A DNA stretch of 64,000 bases from Serendipita indica DSM 11827. Taxonomy: Eukaryota > Basidiomycota > Agaricomycetes > Sebacinales > Serendipitaceae. The stretch spans positions 310,001 through 374,000 of the forward strand of contig CAJVGD010000042.1 of the NCBI GenBank assembly GCA_910890315.1, read 5' to 3'. A program made the position numbers and the translations under genes. This document shows, one piece after another, positions 24,106 through 35,126 of the stretch (its first letter is position 1; each line of letters opens with the position of its first letter). Under the pieces are notes generated by a model that did no database searches, was not told the DNA's origin, and saw only the letters and a list, made by a program, of their open reading frames with translations.

Positions 24106-25269
24106 GTGCCCGAGGGTCACGCTGGTGTGGTCACTGCCATCGCATTCTCGCCAGATGGTCACCGCGTTATCTCCAGCTCAAATGACGGAACAGTACGACT
24201 CTGGGATGTGGAGAAAGCCGTACAGATCGGACAACCGTTAGTGGGACACGCAGATGTGATCATTTCTGTTTCATTCTCGCCAGATGGTCGCCGTGCTATT
24301 TCCGGCTCGGCCGACTGTACGGTGCGACTATGGGATGTCGAGACAGATCGAAAAACGTGTTGTGTGTTCAGGGGACACACGGGTGCAGTCAAATCTGTCG
24401 CATTCTCACCAGATAGTCGCCAGATTGTTTCTGGCTCGTCTGACAGGACTTTGCGGTTGTGGGACGTCGAGACAGGCGCACAGATCGGACAGGTGCTCGA
24501 GGGACACACATATGCGGTCATGTCTGTAGCATTCTCGCCGGATGCTCGTCGCATTGTTTCCGGCTCTATTGATGAGACCGTGCGGCTATGGGATGTCGAG
24601 ACCCACAGGCAGATCGGAGATTCATTCGAAGGACACGCCAGTAATGTATATTCGGTCGCATTCTCGCCGGATGGTCGTCGTGTAGTTTCTGGCTCACATG
24701 ATCAGACTGTGCGGTTGTGGGATGTCGAAACAGGCAAACAGCTCGGAAAGCCACTCGAAGGGCACGCTGGTAGCGTCTCCTCGGTCGCATTCTCACCAGA
24801 TGGATTCACTATCATCTCTGGCTCGGACGACAGGACGATACGGTTGTGGGATACAGAGACAGGTAGACAACGAGGGCGCTCGCTGGAGGGACACATGAGT
24901 AGGATCTGTTCGTTGGCAGTCTCCCCAAATGGTCGCAATTTAGTTTCTGGCTCGGACGATCAAACAATGCGGCTATGGGATGTGGTCGACGAACCCATGG
25001 TGAGTGCCGCTGGTTGTGAACCTGCAGGGATTCTGAGCCACTGGAAGGTCCCAGTTATTAATCTCCACTGTCGAACTAATGATGATGGATGGTTATCTAC
25101 TCCCAACGGAGAACGGTTGGTCTGGATTCCACCAGCGTTTCGTACTGGTTTCCAGAGGCCAGGGGTTCGGGTCATTGGCCTATGTGAACAAATAATGATG
25201 GATACGTCCAAATTTGTACATGGAACCGAGTGGACGCGAGTAAGGGCAGGAGGGAAATACCAGGTATAG
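24106..25269 (+). CDS. Seven-bladed WD40 propeller protein lacking a visible start
   Basis: Seven consecutive WD40 repeats of 43 residues, each with GH, SVAFSPDG, SGS-D-TVRLWDVET. They are nearly identical to each other, as in fungal NLR (NWD) and HET-type proteins whose repeats evolve in concert. After the last blade a tail shows HCRTNDDGWL and ERLVWIPPAFRTGF, also seen in fungal NLR-associated WD40 proteins. The open frame begins at 24106 after an in-frame TAA, and no ATG occurs before the fourth blade. So either a small upstream exon provides the start or this is the propeller of a truncated NLR. Seven blades make one complete propeller, so the domain itself is whole. Confidence 0.85.
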   Translation: MPEGHAGVVTAIAFSPDGHRVISSSNDGTVRLWDVEKAVQIGQPLVGHADVIISVSFSPDGRRAISGSADCTVRLWDVETDRKTCCVFRGHTGAVKSVAFSPDSRQIVSGSSDRTLRLWDVETGAQIGQVLEGHTYAVMSVAFSPDARRIVSGSIDETVRLWDVETHRQIGDSFEGHASNVYSVAFSPDGRRVVSGSHDQTVRLWDVETGKQLGKPLEGHAGSVSSVAFSPDGFTIISGSDDRTIRLWDTETGRQRGRSLEGHMSRICSLAVSPNGRNLVSGSDDQTMRLWDVVDEPMVSAAGCEPAGILSHWKVPVINLHCRTNDDGWLSTPNGERLVWIPPAFRTGFQRPGVRVIGLCEQIMMDTSKFVHGTEWTRVRAGGKYQV

Positions 25270-26663
25270 GTGACTCTGGAGAATCACAGATTACTTAGAG
25301 GTCCTCTCTCTTCACTTTCAAATCGGTTTATTAGTGTACCGATTATTAGTGTACTAAACTTGATCTGAGAATCTGTAACGGCAGTAGACATTATCAATGC
25401 TTGCCATCATATCAGTCAGTAGTTGGCTGATGCGAAGGGTCGTGGCAAGAGATCAGGTTCGGGTTTCGAAGATGGCGGCCAGTATGCCTCTGAACCTTGC
25501 TTCTAGCCCACTTATGTTCACGAGACGATGGATTTCGTATACTATATAGAGAGCGCAAGCGCATCGCTGATACGATAATTCTACGTAGATCGTTTGAAGT
25601 ATGCATGAAAGCATAGGAAACATATAAAGGTCATAATAATCCAAACAGGCGCCCTCTAAGTTCACATTTGTGAACCAGTCAGCCTACATTAACAGCGTGG
25701 GCTCCTGGAGGAATTCGTCGAGAAGTAGGGTCTCGTGTGCGTTGATTCACCAAGAAGTTCATCCGCATCTGCCAAACCGTGGCCAAACTGAATACGTTCA
25801 ACATGATAATACCCAACACGACCGTGGTCTGTTGGAGACTTTTGGCAGTTTGGCGCAAGTAAGATTTGCCGCCTGCTCGGTACAAAGCCCTTGCCAGGCA
25901 CATAATCCTGGGGCATGTAGCTTGGATGCCTGCGCGCATACCCTCTTTCCGCATTATCGACTGCACGTCGGAGTCTCTTCAAGACCCAGGCGAGAACACG
26001 AGCGGCGAATGGGAGTTTGTGGATTCGTGCGACTTGTTTGCACCAGGCGAGAGTGTTGATCACGAGTGAGGCTACGCACCACCTCTTGCGGGGGGATACT
26101 GTTGGACTAGAGAAAACCGATCTTGTACGAGGGACTACCTGCGCCATGAGGAAATGAAAGGGGCCGATCGAGGTAAGTGGAAGGTAAATACTAGATAAGT
26201 GAATGAGTGCTGGCTTTGCTTATTTTGTGGTAGCTTACAAAAGATGGGTGAGAGAGATGCAAGCGCTGCAGAACGGTTCAGCTGTTGAGTGCCCTTTTAT
26301 TGTAGCCGCTTGGCGCGCCGCTGAAGTTTTCCCGAACCAACATGCTTGCAGGTCTGCAGCACATGTGGGCTCAAGGCTATGTAAATATCAATAGGCGAGC
26401 CGAGCGAAGACTAACTAACAACGCCCATCTGCACTTGTATGCCGGAACATCAAGATATCGCCCTCTTAGTTAGGCTTGGCTACGCTATGAAGTATTGCTC
26501 GTACTTAAGAGATGGATTGACGTTGCCCAACTAGGCGGACCGAGAAACCGAACATTTCTCGTAATAAAACGGGACTCAAAGTAACTACTCGGAGGAAATC
26601 TGGGCTGCGGGCGGGATGTTTGAATGAATTATAAAATTTTTAAAATAATAATTGTAGCACAAT
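25270..26663. other. Gene-poor stretch of about 1.4 kb
   Basis: Several unlinked ORFs of 60-150 codons occur on both strands (the longest at 25689-26147, minus), with no recognised domain, splice context or repeated family. AT-rich DNA precedes the tRNA-Trp. Confidence 0.4.
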
Positions 26664-26745
26664 GATCCCGTGGCGCAATGGTAGCGTGTGAGATTCCAGT
26701 ACTGGAACTTCCTCAAGGTTATCCGTTCGAGTCGGGTCGGGGTCA
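26664..26745 (+). tRNA. tRNA-Trp(CCA) with a short intron
   Basis: Acceptor stem GATCCCG pairs with CGGGGTC (one G-T pair), with discriminator A. The D arm is GCGC-AATGGTA-GCGT. The anticodon loop TTCCAG carries CCA. About 10 bases of intron follow. The T arm is ATCCG-TTCGAGT-CGGGT. The GTGGCGCAATGGTAGCG start is typical of eukaryotic tRNA-Trp. One anticodon-stem pair is mismatched. Confidence 0.87.
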
Positions 26746-26981
26746 TTCTTTTTTTTGGCTTCATTTCTCCTCACAAAATTATCTGTCTTACGGAGTTACT
26801 TTTATTTGTACAGCTTCTATATTGTGTGACGTTGAGTCATTGCAGCTCCTGCACGACTTGAACCGAACGTCCATATACCAGCCCTGCCAAACAAGGATTA
26901 CTTGGCTCATCTCGGGTAGACATCGATGTGAGTGAGCTCCTAATCTTCTGCCAGCTGTACTGCGAACCCTTACCAGAGACG

Positions 26982-28340
26982 ATGGAGACCATGTACACGC
27001 CTTCACCTATTGAACGACTCCCGATCGAGATCCTCCGTCATATTTTCAACCTTTTCGTGATTATTGATAACTCTCCGTGGTGGTTGACTCTCGTTAACCG
27101 GCACTGGCGAGCCGTGGCCCTCGATTCGTGCATTCTATGGACAAAGATTGCCATCCAGGACGACGATTTCTTCACCGAGCTATGGAGGACACCTAATTGT
27201 GAGAGCGTATACTCTATTGGCGCTCTCACTGTCTGTTGCAATGGGCCCCAGTTGAAAGATGCACTCTCAAGAGCGGGTCGGGCGCCTGTAAAGCTTTATG
27301 TCGCCTTATATGATCCATTTGACAGTGATTTATGGGCCCTCTCCGCCAAATCTTGTTATGACTTACGGATCGAATCCGCATCTATGAGCGGTAACCTGCA
27401 GGGGACCGACAGCCTCATCTCCAAGCTGTTCACCGTGTCGAGTCTGGCCAATATGAAATGCCTGACTCTTCACCATAGCCAAACAATGTCACCTCTATTG
27501 TCAAGAAGGCTCGATGAATGCGCGGTCAAGCTACGAAGACTCGAAATATGGGTAGATTTCTGGGGGGGCGCACCTAGGGTTGACGAAGGCCTGCCCTCAC
27601 GTGTAGAAAATTTGGTCCTGACAGGGCCTGGGTCATTCAACATCGTCTCATGGACCCATCTTGTGTCACTTGAGGTCATGGCAACTACATGGCCGGATTG
27701 TGGCACACCTATGATCGAGCTCACCCAGCTCAAGCGGCTCAAGATTCGCGGGAATCCACGTCATCTCCATCATCTTCGCCTTCCCGTGCTTCACTCTCTC
27801 ATACTCGTTGAAAAGTCATCCAATTGCGCCCACATGCGGGAAACCTGTATACCTACTATATGTCTGCCAAAACTTTACACCTTAGAGACAGTCACGCAAC
27901 ACGTGAAATGGATCAATGCACTCGAGATGCCGTCCTTGCACAACCTAGAGATCATAACGTTTCAGAAGGTCAGGACGGAGTCAAATCCCGGTATATTGAA
28001 ACTCTCTGCACCGCAAGTAAACCGGGTCAAAGTCGATGTGGCGATCCCAGAAGAGTTTGGGAGCGAAACGCTCGCGACAATGGCGTCCGTCCAACACCTT
28101 CGCTTCGAATCTTGTGGTCCCGCTGGACCCTGGGAGAATATCCTGGAGATGTTGTTCGCTGACAGAGTCTTGCCTTGTCCCCATCTTCGCTCATTGGAGT
28201 TTGGAACAAGCCGCAGACACGACTCCGCACTAGATGATCGCATTCGAGAGATTATACGCATCGCAAAGACGTCCAGTAGATTCCCGCTCGAGTATATCGA
28301 TGTGGATTGGGATGATGCAGGGGTTATACGTTACGCTTAA
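26982..28340 (+). CDS. F-box/LRR-type protein, single exon
   Basis: Start METMYTPSPIERLPIEIL at 26982 (a second ATG follows at 26991). F-box: IERLPIEILRHIFNLFV, SPWWLTLVNRHWRAVAL, ILWTKIAI. Body: ALTVCCNGPQLKDALSRAGR, LKRLKIRGNPRHLHHLRLPV, VKWINALEMPSLHNLEIIT, PCPHLRSLEFGTSRRHD, ending DVDWDDAGVIRYA. It shares its plan, spacing and final D-x-G-x-IRY motif with the minus-strand F-box genes at 20-23.4 kb, so three of these paralogues lie within 8 kb. It is intact and intronless. The stop lies only 29 bases from the stop of the convergent P450. Confidence 0.88.
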   Translation: METMYTPSPIERLPIEILRHIFNLFVIIDNSPWWLTLVNRHWRAVALDSCILWTKIAIQDDDFFTELWRTPNCESVYSIGALTVCCNGPQLKDALSRAGRAPVKLYVALYDPFDSDLWALSAKSCYDLRIESASMSGNLQGTDSLISKLFTVSSLANMKCLTLHHSQTMSPLLSRRLDECAVKLRRLEIWVDFWGGAPRVDEGLPSRVENLVLTGPGSFNIVSWTHLVSLEVMATTWPDCGTPMIELTQLKRLKIRGNPRHLHHLRLPVLHSLILVEKSSNCAHMRETCIPTICLPKLYTLETVTQHVKWINALEMPSLHNLEIITFQKVRTESNPGILKLSAPQVNRVKVDVAIPEEFGSETLATMASVQHLRFESCGPAGPWENILEMLFADRVLPCPHLRSLEFGTSRRHDSALDDRIREIIRIAKTSSRFPLEYIDVDWDDAGVIRYA

Positions 28341-28369
28341 CTGAATTCAACGAATAGATACACCCAAAA

Positions 28370-30361
28370 CTATCGCCTCGTAAACTTGAGAGGGCTGGTC
28401 TCAATGTTCAAGGTAATACTAACAGTCGCTTTCTCCAGCACCCTCTTTCTCCACCCTTCCTCGTCCTCTCCATCGTTTAGCAGCGGCTCTACTCGATAAT
28501 CTTTCAATAGATTCGCGAGGAAACACACTGCCTCGACGAGCGCGAGCTTGCGGCCAACACATGCGCGAGGTCCAGCACTGAAGGTGGTGTAGGCTTCGTC
28601 TGAACTTGAATTATACCACCTTGACGGGACAAATTTGTCTGGAGAAGGGAATGTTCTAGGATTGTAGTCTATCGGTCATTGTCAGTTTCATCTAGAGAAA
28701 GAAATGGCGAATACTAACGAGCTCCGATCGCGTCGATAAGTATAATTGTCCCTTTTACGACCGGCATACTTTGTACAACGGTCTCCCCGTTCTCATTTGT
28801 AGTAGGAACTCGGATCACCCTGTCCTCTAGCGCCTCACGGATCATCCACTGAGCCGGTGGGTACATCCTCGTCGCTTCGACAAACGCACAGCGTGTCTTG
28901 ATTAGCGACTCATAATCTTCAAAATGAAGCATCCCGTCATCGGAGCTCTTGATTATCTGGGCGATTTCCTCGTATACTTGATCTTGTTCGGTTTGGAATC
29001 CCGCGAGAAGCGTCAAAGTAGCTGCGATGGAACCAGCTGTCGTCTCATGTCCCGCAAAGTAGAGAATCCAGACATTTCTGACTCATAGGTCAGATGCGAT
29101 ATGTATAAAATAGAAGGCGTACCCAATCTATAGAACGTTAGCAAAGGATCTGATGGATCATATAGGACTCACAATCTCAGAGTCAAGGAGGTTATTCTTC
29201 GCATCTGCTTGTGACGCAAGAACAATACGACTGAAAACATCGCCAGGAAGGTGTTCCGAGTCGATGTCCTTGTCCACCAGCTCCAAAAGATCCGCAATCT
29301 TGGCCTTTCGAGCCTCCAGCGTGCCGTTGAACCAGTCACGCAAAGAGACAAGAGATTGGCGGACATACTGTATACTTTATCTCGAGTCAACTATAATCCT
29401 GGCGGAAAAGCGAGTCAGACTTACTGCTTTGTCGGAATGCGGAGCATCCATCGAGGCATGAGAAACGTGAGAACAAGGTTCTCTGCTTGTACTCTAATCG
29501 GCTCCTCTAGCATCATTCGACCGTCTAAGGTCTTTGGGCTCTTATCCCAGGAAACAGGAATACCGAAGCCGATAGAGAGGATCACACACAGAGCGAGTCG
29601 CTGTGAATGGTTCCGCATATCCTCAATAGATATGTGGTTGCCAGTTGTAGTGGGCCAATTCTCTGTTCTGAGCATCTCCTGGTAGAAACGTTGCGCTTCA
29701 TTCCACGTTTGCTTGTACCTAAATCTTGCGTTCAGATAGGAGGCAGAGGTTTGTGAGTGAGTGCATACGCTCGAGGATTGAAAGCAGGCTGTATAATACG
29801 ACGCTGTCTCTTCCAATCCTGTCCATTTGCGGAGACAATGTTGTGTCCCCAGTACGCTGCAACGATCAAAGACCTGCTACTGATCAGCACCATGGGCGGT
29901 CATGATAATGTCGCTTACCAATCCGGTTTGAACCACAAGGGATCGGAGGCGACCTCCCGCAGGACTTCGATCGAGTTGGTCAATAACATGGTTTCGCCGT
30001 GAATAAGCGGTTCGACCACCACAATGTCTCTCTTGTACTCGCTGTAGACTTGAAGAATGGTCAAACACCGCGGAACACTGGCGAAATCGAATAACTCACA
30101 TGTGCGACGATGTCTCCAGAAATAATCGAGACCGTGAGTGAGCACGACACCAAATAGTCCGATAGGATTGAACAAGGGCCTGTAGTCTGCCCGCCCATAA
30201 AGACGCATTGACTGTCAAAATGGTTCAAGGCGGTGCTAATTTCTAGCATGGGGTCTTACGTTGAGATGCTTGGCAGTGTAGACAGCCGCTACTAGACCGC
30301 ATACGGTCGTTATAAGTATTTTAGAGTCGATAACAGATACTTTATCAAGGATTGCATCCAT
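28370..30361 (-). CDS. Cytochrome P450 (membrane-anchored)
   Basis: The ATG at 30361 gives a short membrane anchor (LITTVCGLVAAVY). P450 landmarks in order: GETMLLTNSIEVLREVASD; WKRQRRIIQPAFNPR (helix C, heme propionate contact); helix I AGHETTAG with the proton-relay acid and threonine; ExxR in FVEATRMYPP; heme loop FSAGPRACVG with the axial cysteine. It ends NIETSPLKFTRR at 28370. About ten introns are visible. This is a microsomal monooxygenase. The AGHETTAG/FSAGPRACVG pattern fits the CYP4/CYP5139-like side of fungal P450s, but I cannot name the family or substrate. No neighbouring biosynthetic core enzyme is seen. Confidence 0.92.
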
Positions 30362-31095
30362 GGTTGGAGTGGGAGGGTCCAAGAGGTTTCGTCAACATGC
30401 TAAGCGCCGCGAGATTATAAACCAAATTAGCGGTTTACATGTTTTATCTCCGCATAAATTGGGTTTGATGCGATTTGGTCGCTTTGAAACCTATTTTAAT
30501 GCCCCTTCAACTTTATCGTGGAAGCATCAGGGTCTAAATGGCAGAACTCCACTCAAGCCGTGCATCAAAACAGCCGGATAGGCCAGTCTGTTACAAGAGG
30601 AGTAGATGCACTAGATTTACGTGTATATAAATGACCGACCGTCCACACGTTGACTTTTTGGCCACTGTTCTGGCAGACTCCCGTGCCTCGGGATGGCTAA
30701 AGTAAGGAAAAAGCGGGTGCCTAACATATGCCCAATAAGCTTTGGAGTCGTTCATATCTTCAACGCCTTGAATAGACCGGATCCCATTGTGTTCGCCGGT
30801 TCGATGGCGGCTGCAATTGGACACCTACAGAGATCCGGGCCACCTGATGCGATTGACTGAGAGATGAAAGGGCTCTTAGGAATCTTAGAAAAGCCAGCCA
30901 TCCACCTACCCGTCTCGTGTCCCCCTCCGCGACCTCTGTCAACATCCCGCTCACAAAATACATCCAAATTTGACTTCTCCAAGCGGTTTACAAGCATCTC
31001 CGTTTCAAAAGTCGACTTCTCCAATCTTGGACGGCGCGTTCTCACCCGCTTTTCTCTCTCAGACTTGAGCCTGTGTCACTTTGTTGGCAACCAAC
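30362..31095. other. Divergent intergenic region
   Basis: About 0.7 kb between the P450 and the next F-box-like gene; no gene recognised. Confidence 0.45.
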
Positions 31096-32533
31096 ATGCC
31101 TTCGGAGATGATCCGACATCATCCTGGCTACTATGAGCCCGACCCGCCAGACACAGCCGCTGCTGAGTCCGTGCAATCCACCGTCTCCCACCAAGTACCA
31201 GCAAACGGAAGACGGTCGAGCAGGATTTGGAGCATGTTTTCTACACTCTCAGATGGACTTCGTTCTAGGAGATTAAGCGCTCTCTTCTACAATCAGCCCG
31301 ACAAGCCCCAGGTGAGCGTTAGCTGTTTGCCTCAACGCCCATCTGTCTAACGCCTCGTTTCCTCCTCTGGAGACACGCACAATGGCACCAAAAATACTTC
31401 GGCTACCTGTAGAGACATACCGACCTATTCTACTACAGCTCGCGGCGACCTCTTCACGCGCCGAGCTCGCCAACGCCGCGCTCGTCTCGAAAGCCATGTG
31501 TCACGAGGCTCAGCGTATCATCTACCACACGCTCACGCTCGCTCCGGACGTTCCACAACCAACAGAGATCAGCGACACGGTCGCGCGCATGGTCCGCGGC
31601 GTCAGCATCCGACTGGGCAATCGGTACCGCGCAGCCAAGCACACACAATGGTGCATGGACCTGCTCCCTCGCCTCATCTTCCTAGAAAAGATTGACATTG
31701 CCGGTCGAGGGTGGGAAGTCAGCGTCTTTGAATCGTGCTTACCGCGTGTGTGGGACCGATACGAAGGTGTAACGGGGGTAAAGACATTTCATTTCGATGG
31801 AACGATCGACTTGCCCTTGATTCGCTTCCTCGCTGCTCAGCCATCCCTTGCAGAACTCGAGCTGGCAAGCGGGATGATGGTCCCCTTTCACTCGTCCGAG
31901 GTGGTCGAAGTCGTCTCTACGCCGTATTTCCATCTTACCAAAATCTCCATACCCCATGAGTATGCCAAGGCCATCATCCGTCTCGCGCCTTGTTTGCAGC
32001 ACCTCACATTGACGTTTGACGTCGGGACGACCGCGATGGATTTGGGGGACACATTGAAACAACTCCCTGAATCGATGCAATCGCTCATCTTCAATACGAC
32101 GCGACGCGATTTGCTGCCCGCACATGCCTTTCTCCCACGCAGTCTCCGCATGCTTTCCACCGTCTTTGTCCAACATGAGTCTGCACAGATGCTCCAATAC
32201 CTCTCACATCTCAAGTTCTTGGAACACATCATCTTGAACGTCTGCCAGCCTTCTGTTCCCACGTTCATCAACCCCTTTGCGATCGGGGCCCTCCCGCCGT
32301 CACCGACGCCGACCCAGGGGTTTGATGATCGGGCGGTGGACGTGTTCATCACGCAACTTAAAGTGATCTGCCCGAACGTCAAGACGGTGCAAGTAGACGA
32401 TCAGGTGTTCAATCGGAGAAGCAGTCTCTGGGCCGAGGAGAGGGATGGGAGTATGTCACGGAGGGAAAGCTATGACATTTCGCGACACAGGGATGGGTCT
32501 GCGGCGCGGATGTGGTCGCGCATGTCTCTCTAA
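31096..32533 (+). CDS. F-box-like/LRR protein of a second type
   Basis: Exon 1 is 31096-31311 (72 codons, MPSEMIRHHPGYYEPDPP, disordered, with RRSSRIWSMFSTLSDGLRSR). The intron at 31312-31372 (GTGAGC to GGAG) is in phase, and exon 2 runs to 32533. Exon 2 opens with an F-box-like helix set (KILRLPVETYRPILLQLA, ELANAALVSKAMCHEAQRII), then repeat-like sequence (FHFDGTIDLPLIRFLAAQPS, IRLAPCLQHLTLTFDVG, KVICPNVKTVQVDDQVFN). About 455 residues. It is not a close relative of the three F-box genes to the left. Likely an SCF adaptor; target unknown. Confidence 0.8.
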
Positions 32534-32640
32534 TCAGTCTCTTTGGGGTTTCTATTTCGTTCTTTCTGTTCCAGTTCTGTGATGTACTTTGCTCTGGACT
32601 ATTACGTTTTCGGAAGATGCGTGACATGAGACCACGGGCT

Positions 32641-33382
32641 CTATTGCGCATTACCCTTTTGTGCAAGGTAAAAGCGAATGCCATCAACAATGACTGACAA
32701 GGTGAGCACTATCTTCCGACGAGTCACAGCTTACTTACGCTGGTGATCCATCTGCTGGGGCAGACCGGAGACGACAACAACGGCAATAGGAGCCACAGTA
32801 ACACCTTTGATCCAAAGAGGCATTCCTCCTCCGTGACTGGGATAGGTCATCGGCACAATAGACATGAAGTAAAGTAACACCACTCACGCAGAATATTCTG
32901 GGAGCCGATAGCCAGCCTCTTCAGGCTATTCAATGGTTATTATAGCTATATTATATATCACAGTAGCTTACAGTCTTTCCCTTGAGCATGCACTCGCGAC
33001 CGACGGCATAGCTACTCCTGTGGAATCGCTTGACGATATTCTTCTTGCCTTCTACCCAGATCCAATTATCTGGTTTGACGGCACTGGGCTCTCCAGCTGT
33101 CGCAGTAAACAGCTTATGTCCAGTAAATGTTTCGAGATGGATCACGATTCCGCTCGACGCTGGGAGGTCGCTGTAGATGGCGTGTCCATACGTCTTAATG
33201 TGTTCTTCTTCACTCTTTAATGTTGGTACTACTTCGTTGACTCCATAATATACGCTCCGAATCGCGGACCCAATCTCAAACGCGTCTTCTGGTGTTAGCG
33301 AGGTCAACTGAGCGTCCAGTTCGTCCTGACGAATCTTGACGAGCAAATCACGCAACTGTTCTGTTTCCCCTGACGATGGCAT
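32641..33382 (-). CDS. UPF0303/Ybr137w-type heme-degrading-domain protein
   Basis: The start is MPSSGETEQLRDLL at 33382; a long N-terminal helix precedes the domain. Core motifs: SGIVIHLETFTGHKLFTATAG, DNWIWVEGKKNIVKRFHRSS, GRECMLKGKT, LPEYSAHGGGMPLWIKG, GVTVAPIAVVVVSGLPQQMDH and IVDGIRFYLAQKG before the stop at 32641. This is the UPF0303 family (yeast Ybr137w), related to bacterial HbpS-like proteins. Yeast Ybr137w binds the GET-pathway Get5/Sgt2 heads, although the chemical role is unsettled. The introns (after GKT, before HGGG and before IVDG) are short and normal. Its start lies only 58 bases from the divergent Uba3 start. Confidence 0.88.
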
Positions 33383-33440
33383 TGTCAGTGAAGAGACCAA
33401 AGTGCAGCCACTCCCAAATAAACCAACCTTGGAGAGAACC
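33383..33440. promoter_or_regulatory. 58-base divergent promoter
   Basis: Only 58 bases separate the two ATG codons of the UPF0303 gene and UBA3, so a shared bidirectional promoter, overlapping 5' UTRs or a misplaced start is implied. No TATA-like box is evident. Confidence 0.6.
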
Positions 33441-35015
33441 ATGTCGATGGCGACACAGCAGACGCAGGATTGGCCTGGCCGCTATTATCACATTGACCAA
33501 ATCTTGGATAAACCAGGTCCTCGCACAGATCCAGACGCGTTTGTCGGTGGCGACACGGTATGTTGTTAGCGCCTTTTGGTTCTAGTCGCTGATCTGCTTT
33601 GGCAACGATGATATGTATATGGCCAATGGAATGTACTATAGGCAAGGGACTTTCTGCGCAACCAATGCAAGGTCTTGGTCATTGGCGCTGGCGGACTCGG
33701 ATGCGAGCTCTTGCCAAATCTGGCGCTCTCTGGGTTCAGGGATATCCACGTTATTGATATGGACACGATTGATGTCAGTAACCTCAATCGACAATTCTTG
33801 TTCAGGTTGGTCTCGCCAAGATATGCAGCGCTACCCGTGTGGCTTATCTGTAATCAACAGAGAAAAGGACGTCGGAAGACCAAAAGCTATTGCAGCGGCA
33901 GAATTCGTCATGAAACGCGTCCCTGGTGTTACTGTCACGCCGTACGATGGATAAAATAGTGGCTTGTGACGAGTATTGATAAGCCGTCTAGATTCTTTGG
34001 AAAGATACAAGACAAGGACGAAGAGTTTTACAAGCAGTTTCATATCATCATCAGCGGCCTTGATTCCGTCGAAGCTCGACGCTGGATCAACGCCACCCTC
34101 GTCGGAATGGTAGACGAGGACGATCCAGAGAGCCTCAAGCCTCTCATCGATGGAGGTACAGAGGGTAAGTACTAACTTGGTATAATTAGAACAATACCCA
34201 TCATCTTCAGGATTCAAGGGCCACTCGAGAGTGATTCTGCCAACCATGACCGCCTGTATCGAATGCACACTCGACATGCTCACTAAACCCACCGTATTCC
34301 CAATTTGTACCATTGCCAACACACCCCGCCAGCCCGAACACTGCATCGAATGGGCCTCTGTCCTCGAATGGCCGCGCGTCTTTGGCGACGCAAAGAAGCT
34401 TGACAATGACGACCCAGAACACATTACGTGGCTCTACGAGCAAGCTTCCAAGCGCGCTGCAGAGTTTTCCATCGAGGGAGTGACTTGGTCGCTCACGCAG
34501 GGTGTCGTCAAGAATATCATCCCTGCCATTGCGAGTACGAATGCCATTGTAGCTGCGAGCAGCGTCAATGAGGCTTTGAAACTTGCGACCAATGCTGCGC
34601 CACCATTGCAGAATTACATGATGCTGGTTGGCACAGATGGCGTGTATAGCTTCACGTTTGAGCACGAGAGGAAGCCAGAGTGCCCTGTATGTGGTGGTGA
34701 AACGGTGAATATGACCGTCAACAAGGACATGACGGTACAGGAGCTCATCGAACATTTGCAAGAGACGCAAAACATGTATGTGGCTACCTCACCTCCTTTC
34801 TGACTCTTTGCTGATACCCTTATAGCCAAATCAAGAAACCGTCCCTGTCGACGTCCTCGACGTCTATCTATATGCAGGCACCGCCAGTCCTCGAGCGCGC
34901 CACTCGTCCCAATCTCGAGAAAAAGGTCTCCGAGCTGGTTCCATCTGGCACCGAGATTACCGTCACAGCTAGCACGCTGCCGCTTAAACTTAGCTTACGA
35001 CTCACGTACTCGTAG
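33441..35015 (+). CDS. UBA3: NEDD8-activating enzyme E1 catalytic subunit Uba3
   Basis: Starts [20 protein letters not shown]. Nucleotide site: [20 protein letters not shown] and [18 protein letters not shown]. Then [47 protein letters not shown], and the catalytic-cysteine motif [12 protein letters not shown]. It continues [19 protein letters not shown] and a zinc-type CPVCGG, then the ubiquitin-fold domain that recruits Ubc12, ending LSLRLTYS. It works with Ula1/AppBP1 to charge NEDD8/Rub1 for cullin modification, which would activate SCF ligases using the F-box proteins encoded nearby. One junction near 33953 (after VTVTPYDG) lacks a GT donor; a non-canonical intron or an indel there needs resolving. 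Confidence 0.94.
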
Positions 35016-35126
35016 CATCATCTGGGATATCTTGTTGTCATGTATAGATAGAAACAATCAAAGTTTTACCAACTCTATAAGACTCAATTAATGTCGTTAA
35101 GCGTAACGATGAGTCCTATCACATCC

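Noticed and set aside
25689-26147. A 152-codon minus-strand ORF
   Set aside because: Begins with ATG but shows no domain, paralogue or convincing splice sites.
26203-26394. Short plus-strand ORF before the tRNA-Trp
   Set aside because: 63 codons, no coding signs.
26928-26981. Upstream extension of the F-box gene
   Set aside because: It relies on a GTG start; the ATG at 26982 fits the family.
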